DNA of 64,000 bases, taken from the NCBI GenBank assembly GCA_037389465.1, contig JAZARR010000074.1, positions 5,828,001 to 5,892,000 on the forward strand. The letters run 5' to 3'. The translations under genes were made by a program, and so were the position numbers. Position 1 is the first letter of the stretch. Each line of letters opens with the position of its first letter. This document shows, one piece after another, positions 1 through 10,396 of the stretch. The stretch is from Baylisascaris procyonis (taxonomy: Eukaryota > Nematoda > Chromadorea > Rhabditida > Ascarididae). The notes under the pieces were generated by a model. That model did no database searches and was not told the DNA's origin. It was given only the letters and a program-made list of their open reading frames with translations.

Positions 1-102
1 GCGGAAGTCTTTATTTATCGATATTCAGATTGCTTTAAATATTTCTTCTCATTAGAAATCTTTCAGTAATTTTTATTAAAAAAAAGCATGGACGATTTGC
101 AG

Positions 103-189
103 CCTAATATGCAGATATGTTTTGAATATAATACTAAAGCTTGTTTTACCCGTCGTGGCGATTTTTTTTACAAGGACCAAGAATTCTGA
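103..189 (+). CDS. possible last exon of a gene entering from the left
   Basis: After the acceptor GATTTGCAG a 28-codon frame runs to TGA at 187-189. It contains the motif FTRRGDFFYKDQEF and reads like a protein terminus with two cysteines. It would be the last exon of a plus-strand gene starting before the window. A competing reading of the same DNA, one frame over, is a hydrophobic stretch (KLVLPVVAIFF, about 137-169) followed by a possible GTGAAT donor in phase 0 at 197. That could be a membrane-anchor exon of the glycosyltransferase downstream, but it has no ATG. Neither reading is secure. Confidence 0.2.
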   Translation, partial: PNMQICFEYNTKACFTRRGDFFYKDQEF

Positions 190-1880
190 GATATTGGTGA
201 ATTCTATATATGTCCACAGTATGTGCCCTATATCGCCTGGACTATCTTATACTTCTAGGCAATATCGGGATCATCCTTTTTACTCGATAGTGGGAAGCGT
301 GGCTGACAAAATGATCCCCACTAACCTTACAAGTTCACAAGAAGCCAAGGGAAAGGAATTTTAATTATTCTCGGAGTATCGATGTTCAGTTCCTTGCACA
401 GATATTGTAGCTATTGCTTCTTCTAATGCAATATTTACTTCTAGCTTATGTTTGAAATTATCTATACCGTCCGTTGCATTTACATGCAAATTTATGAATT
501 CATGCATATGCATGTTACGATGTCATTTCGATTGTCCGTATCTTAGACCGTGTTTTCATATATTAGTGTAGAAATCGCCGCGAACAGCAGACGCCTGCCT
601 CCGCGACGAAATCTGGTGCATAGAAGCGATATCATCAAACAACTTCCTAGTTCCTAATTTCTTGCTGCTGAACACCATTTTTATGAGCTTTTTATCGTAA
701 ACTTCATAAATCCGACTTTTCTCTTTTACTGTTAGGCTTCCGGATATTTTTTTTTTTGCAGTAGGCTGCGCTACCTTATGCGTAAAGCCTCAGCAACTTC
801 TATGACATGCATCGACTTTTATTTACGTTAGAAAGAAAATACCCATTCGCTGTGTTATGTGATGTTTTCAACCAATGAATCCTGAACACTTTTTTTTCGA
901 ACAGAGAAAAATCCGTAGCCATTAAAGCAGCGAAGAAATTAGTACAATCTTTTATTTCGATTGCCTTCACCGAATATACAATAATGTTTCAGCATTGTCG
1001 CATATCATTCATGTTCACATGCTCATTCATCGAAATGATCAAGAAATGCTTTAACATGGAATGCGAACATCGTGAAAGTGACATTTCCATAGTTACTTTG
1101 TAAAAAGAAAATGCTGGGGCGGTCATTTTCAGTAGTCAATTCGATTGCCAACCTAAATCTATGGTTTCTGCATTCGGATTGCGAATATATGGGATACACT
1201 TCCGTTTCGTTTCGATGGCAATATTTTTTATCGTCCCTATGTTCTTTCTCCGACAAGTATATTCCAAACATCGGCGTCATGCAAGAGTACTCTTTATATT
1301 TCCATTGTTTCAATCCAACAAAGCGCCTAATGCTGAACAACATGAGTTATTTCCTCTCTCGTTTAGATAAGGAGAGAGCATGTTGGTGAAAATATTCCTC
1401 TTCCTTTCCCTCTCCCCGCTTTCCCACCACAAACCATCATCAACTTCCAACGCTCCTGATTTCGCTAGGCTGGTAGAATTTTCAAACCACTGTATATGGA
1501 ATAAGGAGTTTCGCTCAACAATATAAACGCATATCTTGATTGATAGAGAAAAACAGACTTTTAGCTTGGCGCAGCTGTATAAGACGAATGATGGATCAGG
1601 GAAGCAATTGACCTTCACGATCGTCAAAGTGGGAAATCCGTTGCACGTTGAAAAATGATTATTTTTTTAAGGCATTCCAAGCCGGGATCACCTCAGGCAG
1701 AGAGTCAGCGCATTTCTAGTAGATATTCGATAATGGTATAAAATTTTGAAGCGTAAATCTTAAACGAGGGAAATTAATGGCAAGATGCATTGGATGTGAT
1801 TACTTGAAAAGTTGCAACGGTTGGAGAATCGTGCATATTCAAGAAACAAAAAGAAACAATCAGTTATCATCTTTTTGCAG
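190..1880. other. no confident gene; 5' region of the glycosyltransferase
   Basis: This stretch should contain the 5' end of the GT31 gene, including its membrane-anchor exon, but I could not identify that exon. A 106-codon minus-strand frame at 1023-1343 with several cysteines, and a second one at 1310-1627, have ordinary amino-acid composition. Both lack a convincing partner exon or a recognised family. Confidence 0.3.
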
Positions 1881-2687
1881 ATGATAACTGAAGGCGGAAG
1901 TGAACACACGACAACATGGCACAATAATATTCTTATCGTTGCAAAGGATTCATTCAATTGGACAATATTAGAAAAAGATTTTTGCACTCAACGCTATGAT
2001 GATGTGAGAATTCTGATCGTGGTACAAACGGCAGTGGAAAATTTTGAAAAACGACAAATTTTCCGAGAAATGTGTGGTAATCACTTCTATAATAAAGTAC
2101 GTTCTCATTCATAATGGAAGGGGGTAAGAATATGTTTAGCATTATGCGTGGTGAATTAGTCTTACGTGAACAGAGAGATTTTCATGGATTATTCTTTCAT
2201 CCAACTTTTCCTTTTTTTGCGGTTTCATCCTTTCAATCAAACTTCATTAGAATTTTCTGTTGACATTAGCGTTCAGTAAATACTCCCCATACCCTTGTTA
2301 GCGATACCATTTGCTTTGTAAAGCTGTTGAAGTAATAGCCGTTGAACCCGTGGAAATGAAGAATAGCGAAAATTTGCAATGCAATCGCTGCCCGTTAATG
2401 CAACTGTATGAGGCTTTTCTTGTATTTGATATGGAATCATCTATCATCACTGTGATGCCACAGAATATTTCAGTATGGTGCTGTAACGCTGTTTTTCGTG
2501 GGCCTTTCGGAAGATGATGTCGTAAATACGAGGATTATTGAAGAGAGCGCTACATATCACGATATTATTCAACAAAGTTTTCTGGATTCCTATAAGAGTT
2601 TAACATGGAAGGTCTAGTTTTCATATGTTTTTGAAAGCACAAACCAATTATGTCACTCTAACCTCTCTCTCTTTGTCCCTCTTTACT

Positions 2688-2731
<44 letters not shown>

Positions 2732-5364
2732 TATTTATGTGCATACGCTTGTGTGTTTCCTTGATCGGACATTTGGCCAACCGCTAAAAAGAGAAAATAT
2801 GATCTGGGCAATTCATAATTCATCGTTTTGGGTGATCCGAGGGTACCGGAAATTTCCACATGCTCAAAGGAATTGGTCCTAATTTTTGGCGAACACTTTG
2901 GTTTATGTATTGGATAGTGATCTCCTCTAAAAGGTCCAACAATATCGCTTACATTAGAAAATGCACTCCTTTATAGACCAGTTTTAAGGCAGCCGAATCG
3001 TCAACCCGAAGGTCAACCTCCTTTCGAAACTTTTTTTTGCAACTTGGAGACTGTTTTAAAAAAATCACGGGATATTATAGTCTACGGTAGTAGGCAGTAA
3101 TATTGTTGATCTCAACATGGAAACAGATAGAAAATATCACTCCTGATGTCACACCTTTCGCCCGCACACAGTTCCGCTGAGTTTGTTGTTGCGCAGCTGA
3201 AACGTTTCCGTTTTTTCTTGCTTTCCAGCATCCGGATATGCATAAGGAGAGACTTTGGAGGAGGGGGAGGGGGGTGGGCTAAGCACAAAGTTTTGATCAA
3301 ATTCGGCATGCGGAAAAGAAGCGATAACAGTGCACATCAGTCGAATCATACCAGCTATATGACGCGGAATCACTCCATTTCCTTATATGGGTCGTCCACC
3401 TTTCCAATCTGCTACTTCGATAAGGCATCGTACACCTGTGAGAATTTAACATATGATGATTTCCTCATGTCATCTAAATGACTTGTGCATGCGACGTGTA
3501 GTCGGCAAATTACATTTCTTTGGCGATACGCAGTCTGTAATATGTGCCATATGTATAGCATTAACGCCAACATCCTGAATTTAATCCTTTCTTGCGGAAT
3601 TTGCATGCATAAAAATTAGAAAGGAGAAGCCAAAAAGGTGTCTTTATTTGCAGGCATTGGCATGGCTTCGTTTTGTCAGTGAATACTGTTCGAATGCACG
3701 ACATATTTTAAAAATAGACGATGAATCAGTTTTCAACATACATGGATTGGTAGAATATTTACGAGTTAACCTGGACAGTTCACTCGGTATTGACGACGAA
3801 AATTTAATAATGTGTGCTCTGGCCGAAGAGATTTATCTAGCTCCTTCGAGAGATCGTTTTTCCAGATGGTATCGTTTCAATTCTATACTGGTTTTGAAAA
3901 CTTGCCTACGTTTCCTCTTGAATCTTCCAAAAATATCTGTGTTCATTTCAGTCTAACCACTAGGCGCCACTGTCTTTCAGCGATCATAAAATCGCTGCTT
4001 TATCTCACTGCCAGAAGGCAAAGGAAAATACAGCGAGAAATGCACAGAGAGAAAAAAATTACTGGAGAAAGTTGCCAAGAAGGTTTGAGGAGTCCTCTCT
4101 CTAGGCATATAGGACGTCAAGATTCTATAGGCTTCAAAACTTGCTAAGAAGGACTGAATTGTGTGCTGTAACGTATTCATTTTTTATGCAACCGAAGGCT
4201 TGCGCAAACATTACTCGAAGTGGCCGTGTAATGTTACACGGCCTCACACGTATGCCCACACAAGCACATTAGATGCCCACACGGACACATACAAATACGC
4301 ATAAACGAGCGCGCCCCCACACGCACCCAAACGTGCCGAAGTACGTACAGACACACATATGCGCTGATATGATGTCGTCGTAATTTGCTTTGCGAACAGT
4401 ATTGAGCATTTTTTTGGGTGACATGATGTGTTAGTAACTTAACTGCATTTTACAGGTTCGTGACAAAAGAAGAATATCAACTGGATTACTACCATCCGTA
4501 TTGTTTTGGATTGCAATATATAGTATCACAAAGAACTGTTGCTAAATTACTCAACGCATCAGTGGGCGAAAAATATTTCTGGGTAAGTGAAATGAGATTC
4601 GCAACTTATTTTTCAATAAGACGGTTTCCCGATTTTTTGTAGATATCATGTGTTATTTGATTGAGGAAGTCGGTATAACAATTCTTACTAACTCGTCATA
4701 TGTTCCGATTCTCTATGTATGTTCCTTTTCCTGTCATTATACGATCGTACTTGTATTGTCATACTTTGAATACTGGAGCACCTGGCTGATGAGATAAGAT
4801 TTCTGGAATCCTTATTCCCATCCTGTTGACATGTATACATATAACGTGGTAGTATGAAGTTCCTCTTTACGTTATGTAGTTTTATAAGCAATGAACAGTG
4901 CTCTGGAAATCAAAAAGAAGGAGGGTGAGGGGGAGGGTAATAGTGAAGAAGTGCGGTTGCTCAAGGAAAAGAGGTGAGCGAAAAAAGATCTCCATCGCGA
5001 AATACCAGTAACATATTGCACAAAATCGCTAAATAATAAGCACGTTGGCATCATATCAGCTGAAATATATGCCGTCACCATTTCGGCCATAAAACTTTGG
5101 CTGCTTTTGTGGCAGCTATGATACCTCATGTCTCGCAGTGACACTCAGTTACTATGATCGATACTAATGATTTCCTTTCAGATAGACGACTATTTTATCA
5201 CTGGACATTTGGGTGATAAGATAAACGCCACCTACCACGACATTACGGAACTTCATGGCACAAAGGAGCAACTTCTAGACGGAACAGCTGTGTTTTGGTT
5301 CGGTCATAATACCAGTATGAGCGACGTTCGGGAAACATGGAAAAAAGTGAATGCGATGGGATGA
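1881..5364 (+). CDS. GT31 beta-1,3-galactosyltransferase-like protein
   Basis: Five exons were spliced by eye: 1881-2096, 2474-2611, 3654-3868, 4456-4582 and 5182-5364. They give a continuous 292-residue frame with matching phases and TGA at 5362-5364. GT31 landmarks appear in the usual order: FRE preceded by a basic stretch near 59-62, FFVG at 79-82 (family FLLG), an E-x(3)-Y-x-D-I-I block followed by SYKSLTWK, the metal-binding acidic motif KIDDES at about 138-143 (family K-x-D-D-D), PYCFG with IVS at 204-214, and IDDYFITG at 233-240 (family E-D-V-x-x-G). The family transfers Gal, GlcNAc or related sugars in the Golgi, using Mn2+ held by the acidic motif. The third acidic residue is Glu here, which is seen in active relatives. 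No membrane anchor is visible in these exons. Either a first exon lies upstream, or the ATG at 1881, directly after TTTTTGCAG, is a trans-splice start. The first option is more likely. The donor sugar and acceptor cannot be deduced. Confidence 0.85.
2690..2726. repeat. (TA)n microsatellite
   Basis: About 18 uninterrupted TA units lie in the intron between the second and third recognised exons of the GT31 gene. Confidence 0.95.
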
Positions 5365-7624
5365 TGCATTATCTTCAGAAAATTCACTCCAAATAATTCT
5401 ATGAGCTAGCTTCTCAGCAGCTGCTATCTAGTCCAACATTACAATTTTTCCGAGAAACGAAGTACGTCAAGATTACATATGTATATGCGTATCTGTGTTT
5501 GTCGATCAGCTGGTTATCTGCGGATCTTAAACCATAAATTGTAACAACGATGAGCACTGTGACTATGTTAATCATATCACTGGATAGCCATTAACCTCTA
5601 TTCAGCGCTGACTTATTATTAGTTATTTATGTTTGAAAGGATAGAAAATGCGAATTGTTCTGTAAGTGACCGGATGCGTGCACGAAACGATATCTTCATC
5701 TGAGTGTCTACGAGAGCAATTAGCAGAACAGATGAGTCTCTATTATTTCACTTAACAGTGTCATAGTAACAGGTGTAATTTGCATCTTTGCCTTTCTGCT
5801 GATCAGACCGACGACATTCACACTGCCAAATAATTCAATCGCCAATGAAATAAATAATCCATGGATGTTTGATATCAACTTAAACCTTGTATAAATCTTC
5901 TACAACATTCGTATTTTTTTTCGAGACCTGATCAGTGCAAAGTAAATGCAAAGAAGGGCCAACAATTTAAGCATGAACATTTGAAGAGAGCTTGATTTCG
6001 TAGTGTTTGTCGTTGAGTCATCGAAAATTGCTATCGCCTAGTTGGTAACGAAATGTTTCCACAGAAAAAAAAAGTATAATAACGATAGAGATTAAATTTT
6101 ATTTCTAGAAAAATGCATCCATCCCACAAATATAATTGCGTAACTTTCATATTGATATAATGTCAGTAAATTTAATAATTCAATTGCCTATATATTGAAT
6201 GAACATAACGTAAAGTATACATTAAATTTATTCGATTAATGTGTTTCGTTTTCGTGACAATAAATATTGCACATGATGTATGTACATATTATGATGAATA
6301 GAAAAAAAAAATTTTGAATTTATCATTTTTCACTTTATAATGCTTGTTGTTCAAAAGTGAGCCGAACATTTTCACACTCGAAATTGGATGAGAAGCAGTG
6401 TATAACGTTAAACCGATTTCTGCTTGCTTCACCGCAAGCCTGAATTAAAGAGTTCTTTGTGAAGAATTTTGAAAAGCTTTTTTTTCAAATTCGACAGTCG
6501 GACAGTCACGATTTGCATGATACTCGGCAGATGGAGCTCGCTAACAGTACTGACAACTTCGGCGCCCTCCATACGGCGATCAAAAAATGATGCGGACTCG
6601 TCCGTGAATCTCGGATTGCCGAAGAAAAATGTCGCCTAGGGACGAGACAAAGACGGAGGAATCAATCTATTTTGCACTTTTTAATAATAAAGAGAATGAC
6701 CACGAATACCGTCCAGAGAATTGCGAGCAAATGTGTTGATGAAAGAGAAAGAGTATGTAAACGAAGTGGAAGGAAGAGCAGGTGGACCTCACCACGAAAT
6801 CAGGTGTTCCAGCGAATGCTCCAAATGCGGTGCACCTCCAGTTTTTATTGGTGGCGAAATGTTGCAAAAACTGTCAGGTTAGGACGTTTCCAAACCCCAT
6901 AACTCTTCACGACCGCGCTAAAGAAACTGATGAGTGAGTTGATGACGAACGTGGCAGAAAAAAGGGAGGGGTCGAATAAATGCGCTTAGCGCTGTATCAT
7001 TTACAGTATCGCCAGCACAAATGCCTTTCTATATAAAAACGTTTGAAATCGAACGTTGATTTGGTTCATTTCTGAGCCTTCAACCAACCTAAAACGTGCA
7101 ACTCCTGCATGTTCCGAAGGTCGTGCCACAGCCATGGCTATGGCACGACCTTTGTCGATTTTATTATGAGGCGTCAGTTCCAACGATAATCGAGATTACT
7201 AAGTATGAATTTCATGCGCAATTCATCATTTATTATACTTTATGTGTCGCGCCTGCAGAGGACAACTCTCATGTATGCTGATTTCAGGAACCTGCCTCCA
7301 CACTTATCTTCACTTTATAGTTTTGGTGCTTATCCTTGAGCGAGCATTACACACCAGCTCAAGATATTCTCCGTGAATATGTTTATGTATTTATCCCATC
7401 CCGCCTTCCTCTAGTATATGTCAATGTGTATAAGCCATAAAATTAAAATCAGCTTTATACATACGCCTTCGCCGATTATTCTCGTGATTGCACATACATG
7501 GAGGCATCATTTCAGGATGAGAGCATACAAAGTCAATAGAAGGATGTTAGGTAGAATTCGCTGGATTCACTGCAAGCGCATCTCTCGCTTATAAACGCAG
7601 GCACATAATTTTTGTTCCCAGTAG
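5365..7624. other. gene-free; downstream flank of the cecropin A duplication unit
   Basis: No gene is supported. Part of this stretch (about 6900-7620) is diverged but recognisably similar to DNA downstream of cecropin C. One shared segment is the GAACG(T/C)GGCAGAAAAAAG block near 6949 and 35113. Another is the AAATTAAAATC(A/G) block near 7441 and 35910. The flank therefore belongs to the duplicated cecropin unit and is not independent sequence. Confidence 0.5.
7117..7152. repeat. 36-bp near-perfect palindrome
   Basis: AAGGTCGTGCCA at 7117-7128 is the exact reverse complement of TGGCACGACCTT at 7141-7152. The 12 bases between them contain the perfect palindrome AGCCATGGCT. Only the C7129/A7140 pair breaks the symmetry. 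Confidence 0.9.
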
Positions 7625-8088
7625 TTAAAACTGTTGTTGCATTGAGTCCGCAGAGGAGGACCCGTCTGTCTCGATGCGTGAAAAAGTCGCATCCTGCTCT
7701 TCCAAGAAACGACGTCGACGCGGCCCACCTCGTATTGCAATCGCTATACCTGAAGAAAATAACTTCACTTGAACTTTGCGTTAGAGGTCAGAGGCAGTAC
7801 ACTAACTACAACATGGGATCTGTCAGTGGAAACAAAACGGAGCGCTAAACTTATCAAAACTGTTGTCCCAAGTGTAACAACCTGGAACGTCCTAAGCCGC
7901 TATGCACAACAACTATGCTTTAATAACTTTAAGCGAAGTATTCAATGGTTGTTTTTACCTTCAGCAATGCGCTTCTTTGCCGAGTTCTCCAACTTCTTGT
8001 AAGTTTTGCGTAGCCAGCTGCTTTCCGCAGTTTGCACCAATAGATATATAAGAATAATGCATAGCATAGCTTGACGATTAGCAAACAT
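7625..8088 (-). CDS. cecropin-type antimicrobial peptide precursor (copy A)
   Basis: Exon 1 is 8088-7959 (130 nt) and exon 2 is 7749-7625 (125 nt, TAA at 7627-7625). They are joined by a phase-1 intron with a GTAAAA donor and CTTCAG acceptor inside the codon for Gly44. The 84-residue precursor has a 23-residue signal peptide ending ...AES. The cationic peptide starts SWLRKTYKKLENS and continues through KKRIAEG into IAIAIRGGP. Four arginines (54-57) form a processing site, followed by a tail rich in Glu, Asp and Gln. Ascaris cecropins are secreted, bacteria-inducible, membrane-active antibacterial peptides. Copy A has Arg27, Ala42 and Arg50 where other copies have Ser/Lys, Ser and Gln/Lys, so it is the most diverged copy in the helix. 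The ATG at 8088 was chosen because all six copies keep a 23-residue signal and a TATA box about 82 nt upstream. Confidence 0.95.
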
Positions 8089-8162
8089 AGCGAGTAATTT
8101 CGAAAGCCTTAACAAGCGAAGAGGAGATGCAACCAGTGATGTTCTCATTCGATGCGTCCGTC

Positions 8163-8211
8163 TATTTATAGGGTCTGATGGCAGTTTTGTTTTGTCATAC
8201 TTATGAATCAT
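8163..8211 (-). promoter_or_regulatory. cecropin A core promoter: TATA box and conserved upstream element
   Basis: TATAAATA on the minus strand begins 82 nt before the ATG. About 15-40 bp further upstream is a block that reads, on the plus strand, TTTTGTCA...TATGAATCA (8190-8210). The same block stands in the same place upstream of the other copies. Confidence 0.7.
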
Positions 8212-8582
8212 TGAGGTGTCGCACGCTCTTCAGTGTAATTTTTTTTTTTCATTTTTCTAAACCCTATGTGAATAATCGATCTCGAAATAAACAAATGTTT
8301 GAGATACTCCACTGCTGAATTTTGCATGCTTAGAACGTATGCAAGTGGGATGAACGACATCAGACAGTTGGACTATGGCTTGAGTTTGCATTTTGCTGGC
8401 TCGACATTCTTCGAAAATTCAGTTGGGAAAAACTCGTGAATAGGCAGTGCGAATGGTATCATTTCGGCACCATGAAACATGGAAGTAACAGCGAAACACT
8501 TCATTTCAAACTCCGTAGAAACCAATGTGACTGCAGACATACAATTCATGATTTTAACCAGCAGATTTTAAACTCTTCAGCT

Positions 8583-8690
8583 GTAGCTGTCATTCATTAA
8601 ACGGTCTTCTGTACCCGTTCGTGCATTGATTTTTCGTTCCCCAAGCAATGCAGTTGGTTGAATGCTGACAATTTTTGCTCTAGTAATATC
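8583..8690 (+). pseudogene. possible relic of the divergent companion peptide gene (unit A)
   Basis: The position, about 495 bp on the other side of the cecropin A start, matches the companion genes of other units. Upstream text near 8410 (TTCAGTTGGGAAAAA) also resembles the upstream of the intact companion near 36840. The coding part is nearly unrecognisable and has a stop codon where the signal peptide would be. The call rests mainly on position. Confidence 0.3.
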
Positions 8691-9140
8691 CATCTGATGA
8701 AGAATCCGATATCGATATCATCATTTTGGGCTAAGATTTGACTATCAAAATCGAAGGTCACTTTCGCACTAAATTCGAACCATTTTCTTCAAGAAGCTAA
8801 ATAAATTATATGCATTCATATTTTCGGATACCTGATGGTATAGCAACTGATTACTTAAAATGGCTTTCCGGTGCCTACTATACATTCATTCGATTTATCA
8901 GAAATTAGTGAACGCAAGAAAAGTCTGGGGAGAATGGAATAAGAGGTGGGCAATGTTGCATTGTTCGTAGATCGATGCTGTGATTTGCGTAATTTGTCAT
9001 CGAGTTGGATTGACGGGAAGGGCGATCTTCGCGGAGCCGATCGCTGACCAACCTGTTCCTCTTTTATATGCCATCCTTATCTAAGATATTTATAAGTTGC
9101 AATTCGGTTTCAACGTATCATTTGTTGATCATTCAGAAAA

Positions 9141-10396
9141 ATGTTCGCATTAGCAATACTCGCTCTGGCGCCTATAACATCTGCCATATTCTTTCCTTTT
9201 GGTGGCGACAGTAGCGCTGGATGCGACTGCACTCCATCACCGGTTAAAGCACATCAACAGCAGATACCTTTCTGCCAACCACCACCTCCACCGTGTCCTC
9301 CTCCTTGTCCACCACCTCCTCCACCATGCTTGTGCTTGCCTCCTCTCAAACTACCTACTCTTTCACTGCCTCCTCCATCTCTTCCTACCCTCCCTCCTTT
9401 ACGATTTGGTTGTGAACGCAAGAAACGATCAACGAGTGCTGTGCACGGTGAAAGCGGAATTAGCAGCGATGCACTCTGCAATAACAAGGAAATCCGCAAG
9501 ATTATCCTTAAGGTGCACTTCACTCACTATAACTCATTGATTTCCCAACTATTCATTGCTTACGTTAATTAACTTCTTCCATTTTCGCAGGGTCAAATAT
9601 CTCGCCGTTCAGTTTTTCCTCTTCCCAGCACTTATCATCTATTGATGGATTTTTAATTCGAGCGAAAACTGAAGCTAACTTTTTTCCTTTTCCTTATCTC
9701 GCATCCTTGAGGTTCGATCAAGGCTTATGGTAAATAACAAAGAAAAAATTACTTCCTCAATGAGAAAATTACAGAAAAATCGAAATAAACATTGCGCTGA
9801 AGCCGTTATTTTATGCATTTCTTTATTCAATGTGCTACAAGAAACATCCTTCCTTCTTTTTCTCACTTATACTCCTTCATTTATTCACATTGTAGCCATC
9901 AAATTTCGTTGAACGGAGCGATACTTGCCATATGCTCAAATTGTTCCATTCCTGCGGTATATTCCTCTCCTAAAATGATCTCAAATAACCTATTCGCTTG
10001 TGTCGCATATGCCGCATTTTTAAATCTATGCTCATTAAGAAATTTCACTCTGAATCGCCGACGGAACTGCGGCTATAAGATCGCATTTTCTCTTTCTCAT
10101 GCTTTCAAATAAAATGCAGATAATGCAGCGCAAAACGTGAATAAATAAAATATGACTTAATCCGTTTCAACGATCATTTCATCTCCTTCACTTTCGTATT
10201 AAATTTGGAAATTTTTCAGAATCTCAACTTGGATGCTACCCTTTCGAAGGCGGCAATTCATTCAGAGTTGAAAGCAAAGATGGGCGGAGAATTTGTTGTG
10301 ATTTGCTCGGAGGGAAATTTCTCGTTCGTCGCTGATTCGTCAGAATACTGTATCGATGGAAGTACATCACAAACGTGCTATGTCTTGCAGATTTGA
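9141..10396 (+). CDS. ground-like domain secreted protein
   Basis: Exon 1 is 9141-9512 and exon 2 is 10220-10396, in phase 0, giving 182 aa. An ATTCAG acceptor stands 5 nt before the ATG, so the mRNA is probably trans-spliced. Residues 1-15 look like a signal peptide. Residues 26-86 are a Pro/Cys-rich low-complexity linker with runs of five to six prolines. R-K-K-R at 93-96 is a likely furin-type site. Residues 111-182 match the ground-like domain (Pfam PF04155 family): the ALCN start, conserved VICSEGNFSFV at 150-160, and cysteines at 113, 153, 168 and 177 ending in C-Y. Ground-like proteins are nematode hedgehog-related secreted proteins with roles in epidermal or cuticular biology. The exact ortholog cannot be assigned from sequence alone. 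Confidence 0.9.

Noticed and set aside
7001..7183. Minus-strand frame containing GRAIAMAV, reminiscent of the cecropin second helix
   Set aside because: The similarity falls inside the 36-bp palindrome and no signal-peptide exon, R-x-R-R site or matching phase accompanies it.
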